A stretch of 64,000 bases of DNA from Mytilus californianus (GCF_021869535.1 NW_026262581.1:73995955-74059954), one strand, 5' to 3'. Positions 10,515 to 23,734 are shown, numbered from the stretch's first letter. Made by a program: numbers and translations. The notes: generated by a model from the sequence alone, not told the origin.

Positions 10515-13500
10515 TTGTTGTCGAGGGGAATGACTTCATCTGGAATCGTGTTCAAATCTATGAGTTCCGCCAACGTTTGCGGCGGCGACGATGTAATATT
10601 GCGTTATTCTATTGTAAAGTAATTTAAAGATCTGCCATAGATTTGGAAAAAACAAAATCTGCCATAGATTTGATTTGTTTGACGTTTGTTACGTCACATT
10701 TGCCATAGATTAGGAATCTGCCATAGATTTGGAACCCGCCATAGATTTCAGTCCTACAAATATTTTGCCCCATAACACCCATAAGACTTCAATAGCTCAT
10801 AAAAGGTCATTTACCAAAATTAAAGCAGATTCATTTCTTTCGGTTTTAGACCCAAATAATACCAATGCAAATATAAGGTTTGAGTCAGCCATTTTTCCCA
10901 CTATTTTAAAACAACAAATATCTCGAAAAAGAGCTCCATAAACTATCAATATATATATAGCTTATTTTGTTCATTAACTTATGCTCTTCTGACTTATAGT
11001 ATCAATTTTAAATACTAGATTTCTAAGTTCATCCTTACACAAAATTTTTTCTTATCAAGATTATCAATCGTTAGTTGTACCTTTGATGTAATGTGTACAT
11101 GATTTTTGTACAAATGTATTCTGCTTACCTCTTAACATATTTGGATAGTACCAACAATCTGGTTTTTTTTCTAGCTTATTACTGTTATATTGCCTAATTA
11201 CACGCTTCAGTCCTACACAAAATACTGATATAAAGTGTTTTTATCAAGACACAATGTAAGGATATTTTTGGAACATAAAATATTGTGCCTGCAAGTGGAG
11301 CTTGATGCCTAAGAGGATAGTGCGTAATGTTTATTTGAAGAATGTGAATTAAACATCAGGATGGTTATTTATTGACGACATTCTTATGAATTTTCAGTCG
11401 GTAAAAAAAGGGAGTGTGAAATAACCTTTACAATGAACAAGGATGTAAACAAGTACAGGTCACGGAAAAGTTTTCAATAATTAGCAAAATCCAAACCGTA
11501 TGGGAAGGAATAACAAATGTGAATACGAAAAATAAAAAATAAATAAAAGGGGGAAACTAACGACTTGATTCAAGTAAAAATACGTTAAATGATGAAAAAC
11601 AATAATAACATACGACAACCAACCAAATAAAGTGAACAACAGGCTCTTGAACGGTTCAGCGGAACTCTGTGCCTTGCTTGCAATTACATCTGTCAGTGCA
11701 AAAGTGTAATTTTGAATGTCAAAACCTAAATCAAATTATTTGTAAAATACATAAAAACAAAACAATTCAAATTTTTTTCAGATGCTATTTTTTGTTTATA
11801 AAATAGCTTATGCCCGCGTTTATAACATTCCATAAGGGTTTGACAAGATTATTGATGTCTTTAACATTTACACTCAATTTTTTCTCCACTGTTACAAAGC
11901 TCCTTGTCGAAGTCAACATTATTTTAAATCAGTATTCCATATCTTTGACAATTGAGTGCATTACTCTTTGATGTTGATATAACAGTGTCCTAAAACTAAA
12001 ACAATGGCATTTTACAAATTATATTGTTTCAAGCATCATCGTACGTAAAACTTTGTCCGATAGAACAGTTGTTTGGATGCTCGTGACAGTTTGACACGCC
12101 TTCAAAAAATGATGAATGATCATACAGCGGCAAGTCAACGTACTAAACGCCTATTTTGTTGTTCCAAATGATTTCGTAAAGAGTCAGTGCACAGTGGGTG
12201 TAAATAAAGCCATGAGATATTGGACAATGTAATTTCACGTCAGACAAAATTTTTAGTGCATATACTTCATATTTGTTTTAGTATTTTCAAAAGGGAGCGG
12301 AATCGCCACCAATGAATGAAAGGGGACAGTAAAAATTGATAAAATATTTTCTTACATTATGGGATCTCGGATGCAATTTTCCCTTTCTCTATATATGATA
12401 AAGATATTTAAGATATATGTAAATGAAGCAGTAGACCAGCAATACAAATAAACCAGAAAAGACCAGTTAATCAAAGTTTCCGTAAACCATGATAAATGAA
12501 AAAACATAATTAATGTTTCAGTCTTAACTTTTCCATTGTTGAACCACGATTAGAAAAATGAACGCATGTTCAAAATATCTTGCGCTTGGGGGTGGGGGGG
12601 AGGAGGGGTAGGGTGGAAACACAGTCAAAGTGATTTTTTGTTTCTTCTTAAAAATCTTTTATTTTCCTCCTCTCGACTTGAAAAAAAATATGTTATGCCA
12701 AGATTTATGAAATCTTGAAATTTGATTAATTAAAAATCTTAATTTTTTGTTCTATGGACAACAGAACGAAGTGCAAGCAAGCGAACCTTTAGTGTTTTTT
12801 TTATGAAGACAATTTTGATTGGAAATGAATATCTATATTTAACAGTAAAACAACCTTATCAAAGTAAGGACCCCGTGTCCATTAATCTTTGAATCGAAAA
12901 GAAATATTTGTTTTTAACTGGCTAAATTAATCAACAGTATATAGACCAAACTGCTTCTAAAGTACTATTATTCGATATAAAACCAAGCGAAAAAACTTTC
13001 TTTCACATGTATCTTATTCCTCAAATCTGAATAGATATCGACTGGGAAAGAAAGAACATGATGTATTGATCCACGACACAAAATCCCTATAGCAAAAGCA
13101 AAGGAACAGTAATTTTATTGTTGTTCTTCATCTGAAAGACATATTGAGGCATGCTAAATTTGTGCTTCCAACTTTTTGAAATTTATTTTCAAAATGATTA
13201 ACTCTTTTAAAGTCAATATCTTAAATTATGAATGAAGTTTTGATTCTTGAAAACTGTAGTACTTGACACACTGAAATTAGTATTTTACTTCTCTTTTCGA
13301 ATTATAAGTATTAACTCAATTATATGCTGTATAACATTATTTTCAGTCTTAAGTAAACCACAACTTTTAGATATAAATCCGAATTGGGATAAAATTAAGC
13401 CTTATAAAAAACGAAATGTTAGCATTTTGTAATTCATTTTTGTTGTTGTTATTTTCTTCCGTTTTCGATAATTCTAAAGGTCACGTATAAATATATATAT

Positions 13501-15224
13501 TTATTGAATTTTGTGCAGTGTTAAAGTGACCATCAGGGAATGTTACTTATTAAAAGTCACCAATGATGGCCAAAATTTATCATGGAACAACTACCATATT
13601 TCATTTTTCTTCTCGGGTTGGTGTACAATGTAATTATGTAATATATACCAAAGAAGTAATTCGGGTAAAGAAATTTCTAAATTGATAAGTTTACATTGCA
13701 TTTTAAAAGTCCATTAAAAGTGTATTATATGATTAGAAATCATCACTCGTAGTAGGAAGTTTTTGCCACTTTTCGTTTTTGTCACGAGCAGATATTACTG
13801 GGTTACTATTGTTTACCTCAGAAAATCAAATAACAGACAACAAAGTAAAATTGAGAATGGAAATGGGGAATATGTCAAACAGACAACAACCCGACCAAAG
13901 AGCAGACAACAGCCGAAGGCCTTTGATCTTAACCCGAGAACAAATTGCTCATTTTCTTCTAGCAATCTTTATCTTTTGCAAAATGTTGTTTTTTTAATGG
14001 TATTAATAACCGCAGAGTAAACTTTGAAATGTTTGAGATAAATATGTTATATCATTCATCTTCAAAACGAGATTTCAGAAGATAATTTGTAAGTATCAGA
14101 GAATAATGATATAAATTTTAATTTTTTTTTAAACCAGCACATCTTTGAGTGAAATTGAACATTCTTTGGATTGACAGTCAAATTGACCTCTAAAATGGAA
14201 TCTATGATGAGTGTATTCGATACACTCAAAACAAGTAAATCACTGAAACACCTCAAAATGTCCGAATAGAGTCCGCTTTTGAACACGCACTAAGCATAAT
14301 TTTAATTAACATTTTATCAACAGTTAGTTGACCTTTTTTTAATGTTATAAACCCGTGGCTTCATTACATGTTCAATGCATAAACAGATTGAATTAATATT
14401 TAGAACTCATTTCATGTTTGTTTTGTTTTGTTTAGAAAATACAGTTACTTGAGTGTAAAATTATTTTGATGAAAGCTTACTGAATGTCGCTGATAGGACG
14501 CCAATGCATGGGTGTGTGACAAATTGTCAGTAATATCCAATCTGCTTTTTCATTTGTACAAAGTTTGACGTGCGGTGATACTTGAACAGTGAAGATAACA
14601 TTGTCATAGTTTTATGACATTGTTTTAGAGCATCAAAAGGTTATAAACTTTATTATAGTGACTGTGTTACCTGATTCAAAATAACATTGACTTAGAAAAA
14701 GTGCTTTGCAACCGTTGAAAGAAAGCTGAGTATAATACTGTTTTGTAATGGGAAAAAAACTGCAAAAAAGTCAATTCATCAGTAAAAACAGTAAAATGAA
14801 CAGAATATATTTTTAATATTTTGCTTCAAATGATATCCAATAATCATGAAAAATCGTCTATCAAAGTTTAATGAACAAATCATATGGAGGTTTCACAAAG
14901 TTATAGAAATGTCTAAAATCTTTTGCATTAGATTTTGTCTACATGGCAAGAGAAAATAAATCTGAAAAAACTAAAATTTAAGGCAAAAGTGGCGATTTTT
15001 CAATTCCTATAAATTTCCTTTTTTGATCAAACTGAAATAAACTGACAACTACATGGAAATAACTAAAAATAATGGAATATGAACCAGATAGATATACGAT
15101 TTGTTCTTGTTTTATACATTTACCCTGAGACTATTTTAACAGAGTAAGCTCACCTGACATCGGACTCGGACTTCTTTTGAACTGAGTTTTACTGTACGTA
15201 TTGCTATGTGTTTCTTTATTCTAC

Positions 15225-15560
15225 ATTGGCTAGAGGTATAGGGGGAGGGTTGAGATCTCACAAAACATGTTTAACCCCGCCGCATGTTTGCGCCTGTCCC
15301 AAGTCAGATGCCTCTGGCCTTTGTTAGTCTTGTATGTTTTTTTTTAATTTTAGTTTCTTTTTATGTTTTGGAGTTTAGTGTGACGTCAATTTTTACTGAA
15401 CCAGTACACAATTTTATTTAGGGGCCAACTGAAGACCACCTCCGGGTGCGGGATTTTCTCGCTGCGTTGAAGACCAATTGGTGGCCTTCGGCTGTTATCT
15501 GCTCTTTGGTCGGGTTGTTGTCTCTTCGACATATTCCTCATTCCATTTTCAATTTTATTT
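15225..15560 (+). repeat. Dispersed repeat family R1, long copy
   Basis: It begins with GGGGGAGGGTTGAGATCTCA and TTTAACCCCGCCGCATGTTTG. It continues through CCTCTGGCCTTTGTTAG and ends with the segment TCGGCTGTTATCTGCTCTTT and TTGTTGTCTCTTCGACATAT. The last part is found inverted at 13850-13930. Unit A lacks this insert between 7400 and 7420, so it arrived after the unit duplication. Confidence 0.7.
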
Positions 15561-16439
15561 GAAGGAGTAGTCTTTCGAGTGGAAATCTAGGAAAATATTC
15601 GAAAAGGGGAAACAAACCAACTTAAACATAGTGTTTATGTTCCGTCATATAAATTTGATTTTTTCAATGTATTCGATGGTCCTTGCGTATTCCTGGTATA
15701 AGAAAACATAATTATGCTTCATATGAGTGCACATTGAGCAGCATTTGCTGTTTCGGAACGTTTTTTAACATAGTAATATAATTTTTTACAATTTCTTTTT
15801 TCTTTTGACTGACGTCCGAATTGTGACCTTATTGCTAGAAACAAAATATCTTCTTTTTTTTTAAATTAGAGAAAATGCATATTATATCTGCTGTTAGACT
15901 GCAAAAACCCTAAAGTAGTCACATTTGTTGAAAGTTTTGCCTAATGGGCATCATGCATAACGTAGCCAGTGTAAACTTCTAAGTTTTGAGAATAGTTCTT
16001 CTTACCGAATATCTTTTTTCATATGATATTATTTCTGTCATTTCATTTCTTACAACCTCTTTTCTTTTTCTTGTCATGCATTTCCTCCCGATTATCAATC
16101 CTAGATCCCATGATTTTCTTTCGAATTAGTTTTAGATGTGTTCGTTGTTTTTTTTTTTAATTATACAGGGTGTATCTAAGAACTCTATTTTTTCTGTATT
16201 GAATACAAAATATATTTCCATTGGCTGTGTTTGAGTATGCTATGCCCTTTTTAATACAATTTATAACAAGAGCAATTCACAAAGTACATATATGACTTTT
16301 GAATAAAAATAAGTGTAAGGCCTTTAAGATGTCCTTTCTAGTAGAACTGCTTCACACCTGCGTTATTAAAAGGTCAGTCTCTAGATCCATTGTCCACTTC
16401 TGTAAACATAAAACAGATGGGATCAGATCTAACGTATCT

Positions 16440-16765
16440 TTATAATTGTCAGAATGATCTGAAATATTACTGAAATGGTTCTAAAACAGATCCACCCTAG
16501 ACATGTCAGAATCAATTTTTGGCTAAAAATGTCAGAATCAGTTCAAGGTTAGAACTGTCATTATCAGTTATACGATAGAACTATCAAAAACTGTTTTACA
16601 GTAGAATGTTCAGAATCTGTTCTAGGTTTGAACTGACAAAAAGGGTTTCTAGGTTAGTTCTCTCAAAAATATTATTGGATAAAAGGTCAATATCTGTTCA
16701 TGAGTAGAATCTTTTTTGTGATAAATTGTTCTAAAGAAGTCAAAAGAACTGTTCTATAGACTGTT
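16440..16765. repeat. Degenerate minisatellite in unit B
   Basis: This is the paralogue of the array at 8450-8835. Copies of a unit resembling AGAACTGTCAGAATCAGTT are spaced about 25-40 bases apart. It is intronic and non-coding. Confidence 0.65.
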
Positions 16766-16898
16766 ATTGAATAGTACCTCTTACAGTCCTTGACAGAATT
16801 AAGCAGAGGTAAGAACTGATCCTAACTGTACCTTACAAGTCAATCTATTGTTTTCTGTTCATGTGCTCATCTAACGTGCAGCATTTGCATTTAAACAG

Positions 16899-16963
16899 TG
16901 TAAACAGAATCCCATCTATAGAAAAATTGATCCATTGATGGATTATTTCCACTATACATTACG
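16899..16963 (+). pseudogene. Decayed LRR exon in unit B
   Basis: After AAACAG, the sequence aligns with the LRR exon series and with the pseudo-exon at 9061. In the expected frame it has in-frame stops (TAA and TAG early, then TGA) and no donor. It is clearly inactive. It occupies the same position in unit B as the 9061 pseudo-exon does in unit A. Confidence 0.6.
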
Positions 16964-17182
16964 CAAAACAAACAACAAAAACTAATACTTTGATCCAGAT
17001 TTTCACTCTGCTATCTTTTTTTTTCGCGACCTTTCACTTAAGCAATATTTGAACGATATTAAATATTTAGAATGTTTGTAGAACTCAGTACTCGTGTATC
17101 GCGTGTAAGACTAGGTTGAAATTGAGGTCTATTACAAAATAAAATGTTGTTCGTACATGTTTAATACGTATTACTTTTTGGT

Positions 17183-17238
17183 TGATATCACAATGTGAAA
17201 CATGGATCGCTGGATTGATTACCATCCTTACAAACGTT
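17183..17238 (+). pseudogene. Truncated LRR exon remnant
   Basis: The stretch ending CATCCTTACAAACGTT matches the 3' two-thirds of an LRR exon. About 16 bases around the N-x-I-T-S codons are missing, and the donor is GCATGC instead of GTAAGT. It lies about 0.28 kb after the 16899 pseudo-exon. This corresponds to the position of LRR exon 2 after the 9061 pseudo-exon, so it is a third, dead copy of that position. Confidence 0.6.
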
Positions 17239-17789
17239 GCATGCATTACTTTCCAATTATCAATACAACTAATATATTTGTATAAATTTTCAACATCGTT
17301 TTTTTTTTTTATTTTAACAAAATGTAATACCAATATCGAGAATAGGTAATTGTAGCATATGGATGACATTTTATGATTTTATGATGTTGTCAATATTTTT
17401 ATTCTGATACCTTTTGTCGGGGTTAGATATTTAATCTCACCTGTTCGGTAAAAACAATTCAATGAACTAATGGGCCTATCAATTGCTGTTTAGTTGACAG
17501 ACAGAAATATGACTTAAAGACAAAAAAGAATACAAGATATGAATGATTCAGCGGAAACCTGCATCTAGCCTGTGATTTATACATTCTTAGTAAAAGTGTT
17601 ATTTTGAATGTCAAAAAACAAATTCATCAGTAAAATACGAAAACAATTATATGTTGATGATGATTATTTTATTCATTCATATTTCTACAGGAGCTATGGT
17701 AGGGGTTCCTGATTCTACTTTTGAAACATCCGCTGCGGGTTTTTTTTTAAGAAAATCCTGTAGTAATCGCATTCGCTCATTCCTCAATG

Positions 17790-17965
17790 AGAAAAAGCGG
17801 ACGAAATGTGATTAAGACATATGGACCTATCCGTTGTGATCCACGTAACAGATATCTCAAAAAGTCGACCATATCATACTTACGTCCATATAAGTTTTCA
17901 AAAGATAACGTTATCTTACCGTGAATAATTCGTTGAAAGCCATTGTTAGGTAAATTAGTTATTAC
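17790..17965 (-). repeat. Retroelement remnant, minus strand (unit-associated)
   Basis: The minus strand encodes NNGFQRIIHGKITLSFENLY followed by GRKYDMVDFLRYLL. This resembles the KFYGRYxDLV segment downstream of the reverse-transcriptase domain in bivalve retroelements. Similar stretches recur beside most LRR exons (about 36119-36310, 37640-37790, 37860-37985, 39680-39850, 41730-41910, 43270-43450 and 47640-47830). It must have been present in the intron before the array expanded. It is not a functional gene. Confidence 0.4.
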
Positions 17966-17983
17966 TCGCAAATTCTTTTGTAG

Positions 17984-18055
17984 AAATCTCAAAGGAAACA
18001 GGATCACTTCTATAGCAAATGTATCTCTGGATGGATTATCATCCCTACGATGGTT
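17984..18055 (+). CDS. LRR exon 3: one leucine-rich repeat
   Basis: This 72-bp exon has a TTTTGTAG acceptor and a GTAAGTACC donor, with the same phase as the others. The encoded repeat starts NLKGNRI and ends LSSLRWL. The concave-face residues are N, K, G, R and then R, W. Three normally constant residues differ (Val to Ile, Glu to Ala and Gly to Val in the TSVENGS segment). The frame is open and the splice sites are good. The next intact LRR exon is 21 kb downstream, the longest gap in the array. Confidence 0.85.
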
Positions 18056-20400
18056 GTAAGTACCGACTATCTGTTTTTTTCTACCTGTACAATTTGTCTT
18101 TTAATGAAATTCAGGGAAATTGAAAGAATGCATTTGCAAATCATATTTTGCTTGGTATAAATCAGGTCTGTAAAGAATCTTATGTATTTTATACAAATTG
18201 TAGTTAAAACCATTCGTTTTCTCTGAACGAACTAATTAAGTTAGAATACAGGGGTGTGGTATTTCAATGTTTTTGTTTATTGCATTTGAATACATTTTCC
18301 AAGATTACAAACAAACTGTTGTGCAAGTAAATTTCAAGTTTTTAAAACAATTCATTAGACCTTACCAATTTGATTCCTAGTTTTTTGGATTTTCCCGCTC
18401 CTGTTTTGGAGAAATGACTTCTCAATAAAAAAAAAAGAAGAATTACCGCTTCCGCAAATTTCTGGCCTACATGCTGCTCCAAAATTAGATTCTACTTGAA
18501 ATTTCTTTTTACATGGACGCTTTTCTGTTGCATATTATGTTCCGATTGTTTCAAACGCACGTAAGATAAAACGATTTGTAAATAAAAGGTAAAAAATCTG
18601 GATGCCTACATGCAATTGTGTCAGACAAGTGATTATTGAACACACAGTTATCCGAAATGCTTCTCGTTTAACCTTTAGAGACTTGTTCTGGGATGCAAAA
18701 ATGACAATGCTTTGGTTAGATGACCACAAACACATCAATATTTGTTAGAACCATCGTCAAACCGATCCTTGTTTTAACAGAGATATACCCCTCTATCTTG
18801 GATGAAATGAATTGTAATTTCCCATTAACTTTTCAAAAAATCACAGAAGTATTTGGTTTTGATGAAACCCCATATCGCCTTGTTGGTCTTGGCATGCAAG
18901 GAGAACTCTTCTTTTGTTAGGGGGATTGAAATAGTTCCAACGAGACCAAGGTGATGGTTTTGTGATTGATATGTTCATAATAATTAGGGGTGTGTAATTG
19001 GTTCAACCACTTCTTGTCAAGCTAGAGAGTTTTAAATGCATTTCATCTTTAAGGAGTAAAAGGAAAGAGTATTTTGCTCAGTCAGAATAATGCATGTGAT
19101 TGGGGTGACAGGTATTTTAAGGGTATATTTTAATACATTGGGATCTACATGTATAGCAATATAACTATCTTACTCAGGATGTTCTTTTAGTACAAAGCAA
19201 GAATTATTCACCTCACTCACTATTTTGATCCTAAATATGAATAAATAGTTCCAACTGGATGTCAAGCAGCCAATAAACCATATAATGAAAACAATTTCTA
19301 TCAAATATCTTTCAGGGGGATTTATTTTGCATTTTGGATACATACACGTATTTTAATTTTATTCAACATGTGTCATTTACCTAGCATAATTACTCTTGTT
19401 AAACTGTATCTGCTATGCTTCCTAAATATATATGGATTTAAATGAAAATTCACTGAGACAAAGTTTACTTGAAGAAAATAACCAAAATTATCGTCAGTGA
19501 GACGAAAAAGTCTGGTATGGTACAGGCACCAATAAATCAAATTGTATGCATTAGAGCATCTATTGCCCCTTGTTTTATTCTATGAAGTAACCCAGTTATA
19601 ACATGAACATAAATTGTACAACTTCTAAATTGCACAATTAAAAAAAATATATACCCCTCGCTTCACTTGTAGAACAGTAGAACACACGCCTAAAAAAACT
19701 TATTTTCAAGAAAAAAGTAAAAACAAAAAATGCGCTCGCTCTTTCTATATTTTTTGAGCTATTACATCAAATTGGTGTGGCCTTAGAAGGTTATTAACTA
19801 ACTAACTGGCTTCAATTTATTATTAACATTTCCTGTCAATCGTTTAGTGTCTGGACAGTTATAACACTAAAACACTGTTTTTTAAAATACATTTCAAATT
19901 TACGTCATTTATTTAGCAACGAAAATTCCATATAACTTTAAATAAGAGAAAAGGAAGAGAAATACTAATAAACATTTGTAAACATTTAAACATGTTTTCC
20001 TATCAGATTTGTGACCTTTTTCCTATATTTATAAATTTTGTGACTTCTCTTCCTTCCAAATTTGTGACTTTTTTTCCTGTGACCCTTTTCCCTGTTACCG
20101 ACTGATATGGCTGTGTCTGATTGCAAAAGACTATAGGGGACCGCTTAGATGACAGTGTCAGTTCCTGATCTTCCAATGCTATAATATTTGCGTTACAGTT
20201 AGGCTGGGCAAGATTTGAGTTACAGATCGGCTAGGCATAAATTCCAATACTATCAAAGGATGTCCTAGAAAATTTTCACTCTTTTTATGTTCGGTGGCCG
20301 TAAAGACCTTTACTGTAACAAAAAAAACAAAAATTTTACAACAAGTGAACATGATTATTAGATTGACCTCGTTGATCTTTCAGATGTCATAAAATTCATC
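18056..20400. other. Intronic stretch with a decayed coding-like segment
   Basis: Most of this stretch shows no feature. Between about 18590 and 18915, two adjacent plus-strand frames look coding-like. The first contains WMPTCNCVRQVIIEH and LTFRDLFWDAKMTMLWLDD and ends at a stop near 18748. The second, in another frame, contains FPLTFQKITEVFGFDETPYR. Together they resemble one protein broken by a frameshift and may be a dead transposon gene. I do not recognise the family. Short T-rich 'TTTGTGAC' repeats lie at about 20000-20100. Confidence 0.35.
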
Positions 20401-20990
20401 TTGATGTCATTCATATCGATATGTTTGTTAACTCTAGGCATAATTTTATGAAGATTGAGAGATCAAAAAGGTCTAAGCAATGCCCCGGGCCCCTTTGTCT
20501 GATTTTTATTGAAAAATGACACTTTAAGCCCTCCGTACATACCGAAGATGACATTTTCTGGAAAATCCGTTTGATAGTATTCTTATATATTTATAGTCAT
20601 AAAGATTATAAAATTTCATAGACATTGAAGGACTGGGGGAGGGAGGTTACTATATATATATTGAATATCAAACATCCACTTTGAGCCTACTGTGATCATA
20701 TAAGACAAGAAGTGCACCCAAATTCCTCTTGATGTTGTTTGTATCTACATAATAACTATTTATGTGCCTAATATTTTGAAGATTGAAAAATCAAGAAGGT
20801 CTAGCCACTGCCCTTGGCCCTTTTACCTGAATTTTGGACGATTTAAAATTGAAAAGTGACACTTTAAGTCGTTCGTACATGTCGGAAGACGACATTTTTC
20901 GGGAAAATCCTTTAGATACCATCTGTATATATACAAAGTTTAAAAGATTATTAAATCTTATGGACATTGAAAGACCAGACACTAGTTACT
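20400..20990 (+). repeat. Tandem ~330-bp satellite-like repeat, left block
   Basis: About two degenerate units share the order 'TCTTGATGT..GT(A/T)TCTA', 'AAGATTGA(A/G)A(G/A)ATCA', 'GGCCCTTTTACCTGAATTTT', 'AAAAGTGACACTTTAAG' and 'GACATTTT'. The same unit is found in the same orientation at 33530-34070. The two blocks flank the inverted repeats at 20991 and 33210. Confidence 0.7.
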
Positions 20991-21290
20991 GTTTTCACTA
21001 ATGAAACGGTCATTTTAAACTGAACAACTCTTAAATGCCTGACTTTACCGCAAGGAAAAATGTCAAGACCTTTTTCAGTTGTCCAGTACATGTTCAGTAC
21101 ACTGGCTACTTCGAGCGATTAAGTATCGATCAGTACTGGTTCAGTTCAGGTAATTAAGAAAAAACGCCTTGCATTTAATTCAGTAGAGTTAACTACGTTT
21201 TAGATCATGTCAGTTCATCGATAGAATTGTTGTCTAGTAGTGTTCAGTGTATCAAAATAATATACGGATTGCTTCCCTTTGGTAAGCACA
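20991..21290 (+). repeat. Left arm of a widely spaced inverted repeat
   Basis: The arm begins TAGTTACTGTTTTCACT and contains CAACTCTTAAATG, GGAAAAATGTCAAGA and CAGTACTGG. Its reverse complement lies at about 33210-33500 with the same order of motifs. Similarity is imperfect but runs for roughly 290 bases. Both arms point inward from the same satellite repeat, as the termini of one 12.5-kb element would. Confidence 0.6.
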
Positions 21291-23700
21291 GAGTCAATAA
21301 AAGGAAATCGAAATTAAAAAAAATAATTGATGAATAATTAAATAAACCTATAAATATAAAGAGACATATATTATCGGCAACTATATTGGATACATCTTTT
21401 TGTAAACATATGTTTCGTTTCTCATAAATTTAAAAATTTAATAACTGTTATAATATTCTTCAATAACCAAATGAAAAATAAAATGTCTTATAATATTGTT
21501 ACGCAATATATATATTGAAGTCTGTATATCGAATTCGGCAGTAGCTCATTCGTATATATGTTAGAATGGAGTAGAATCCCGATATCTTCCGAAAAAATCC
21601 ACGCTATGATTTCGCGCCATTTGTCATTTAATAAATATTTGCTGTGTCTGATTCCAGTAACGTAAGTACATTGTTTGAAAACGTTTTGGCAGTTTTGATG
21701 TATTTGCATAGATTCCTAGTGTACAATGTGTTTGTTGGGTGAAAAAACTTCTTTAATGATCGTTATACGTTGATACCGATGGCCAGACCAAGCATTTTCA
21801 TAAACAAAAAGGAGGGGGGGGGGGATATACAGCTCTTCATTGAAATCCCTATTCTTCGACCTTTACATTTAAAACAAAATAATCTAAAATGAACAGGTGA
21901 TCATTTCAACCAGTAATAGTATGAAATTTAGCCTCAGCATCAAAATAATTGGGGACAGCTCAGCGGGGGTATTTTATCAAAGGGAGTAAACAGGGGGTCC
22001 CTGATTCCCACTTCCCTCCCCAAACTGAAACTTCCCTCCCCGTACTCCAAGATGAAAATAAGTCAAAACATTTCCCAGAATTATCCATATTTTACTGCCC
22101 CTCTTGCCAGGGTCCCGTCCTTGACTCCCGCTTGCCTGACTCTCACTTCCCGTCCCTCTTTCCAGGCTGAATCTGAATATCATTTTACAATATTTAAAAA
22201 CTTAACAGGTTCAAATAACACTGTCCCCTTTTGTACTAACATGTATTAACATATATAACCCAGTTAAAAATGTCATAGTGCAGGAGATATTAAACTAAAA
22301 TCAGAGACATGTGTATTCATGGTATATGTCTCAGCTAAAATGTTGCATATTAAATCTTGAATAATAATAATATGCCAATCAATAATGTTGAAAATTCAAA
22401 TGTCTAATGATCCAAAACAAACACTTCTGTCTGGAAAATAAAAGTATCCTTCTCCTTCTCATCATGCTCATTTATAAATTAAATATCTACATGTATTATA
22501 AATTCCTAATAGTTTGACATATTATTTGAAATGTATACCTGTTGATAGCAAGTTTTCTGATATTATAAAAATATTGTGCCTTTCTCCTTCAGTGTAATTA
22601 AAATTATTGATATTGGGCCAAACTTTTAATGAATAAAAGTATATGTAGGGTACATATAAATGAGATATCAACCCAACGAGAAAAATAACCCACACATCTA
22701 AATGTTTCAAAAATAGATGGCCCCAAGAGTGCCACCTAAAACATCAACAATTGACGATTCTTTATACAAACAGATCTAAATATACATGTACATGTATGTC
22801 GTAAATAAAATTATTGGCATTCATGGCGGTCATACCACATCTTCTCATTGCTGTAAAGGTATGTTTTAAACATGAAAAACTCAAAATAACTAGTAAAAAA
22901 AATTAGATATGACATGTGAGGTTCCTACCTTTGGACAGGTATATATAAATGGAAATTTGGTAGCGTTAAAATGGCTTTTTTGTAGATCTAAACTTTTTTT
23001 AATCTTAGTAGGTTTATAGAACATGCATAACAGAAAATAACAGAAAATACAATAAAGAGAAAGGCCAGTACAGCAACAGCACTTCACTCTTGCTGTTAAA
23101 GGTTTTGCTAAAAATCATTTTTGGTGCCGGAAACATCATATCCTTCACCATTTTGTGCACACTTACCGTTGTTAATCATAATTGCCCGCAACTAGACATC
23201 TAAATTAAAATTACCATCCTAAAAGAGAATACAGAGAATAATTTCTAAATTTAGGGAATTTGCCTTTCTACCAACCCTATATAATAAAAATAACATTAAA
23301 TAAACAGGTTTGGGTTTTTTTTTTGCCTAGAATTACATTCGAATTTTTTTGGTAAATGAAACTACTGTCACACTACAATTGCTGTGTTATCTTCAATGTT
23401 AGCCTATATAGAAAACCTATATATATATAATGCTTTTCGATACCTTGTGTACCTATTTTGCTGTTTAATCTTTGTAAAACAATTGTTGTTAATACACAGT
23501 TTTCTAAATTTGCGTGGGAAAACTACCAACAATGATACACAGAAGAAGAAAAAGCTATATAGTTTATTGAAGAATTATGGGTCACACCTAATTCCATATA
23601 TGTTTTTGAAATTCATGAATTTCCTGTGAAGTTGTATTTTACATCATTCTATTGACTACATAGTAAATGATCTTTCATTATCTACATTTTGTCATGTCGG
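21291..23700. other. Repeat-poor interior of the inverted-repeat interval
   Basis: I see no exon or domain here. A C-rich patch at about 21990-22170 repeats the theme GACTCCC/CACTTCCC, and the overlapping open frames on both strands across it follow from that composition. A G-run is at 21811-21825. The remainder is AT-rich. Confidence 0.45.
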
Positions 23701-23734
23701 GGTCTTTTAAATTATTCTGAACTTTATAGTGGGT

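Larger units (their letters stand above)
9748..10755. mobile_element. 1.0-kb terminal-inverted-repeat element with CCATAGATTTG arrays
   Basis: The left end (AGGACTCAAATCTATGG) and the right end (CCATAGATTTCAGTCCT) are inverted repeats. The similarity extends inward for about 70 bases or more and includes a GTGACGT/ACGTCAC segment. Each terminus carries several copies of AAATCTATGGCAGATT or its complement, at least eleven in all. There is no convincing target-site duplication. The layout is that of a non-autonomous DNA transposon with subterminal repeats. It is part of a larger insertion (about 9660-11030) relative to unit A. The superfamily is not assignable by eye. Confidence 0.7.
11041..16990 (+). 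repeat. Duplicated intronic unit B with insertions
   Basis: This is the second copy of the unit described at 5892-9482. Relative to unit A it is interrupted by about 11900-14740 and by an R1 repeat at about 15120-15560. It ends in a decayed LRR exon at 16899. In the inserted part 11900-14740 I see no gene. It holds a G-rich run (12588-12610) and an R1 fragment at 13815-13930, whose two overlapping open frames are by-products of the repeat. Confidence 0.75.
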
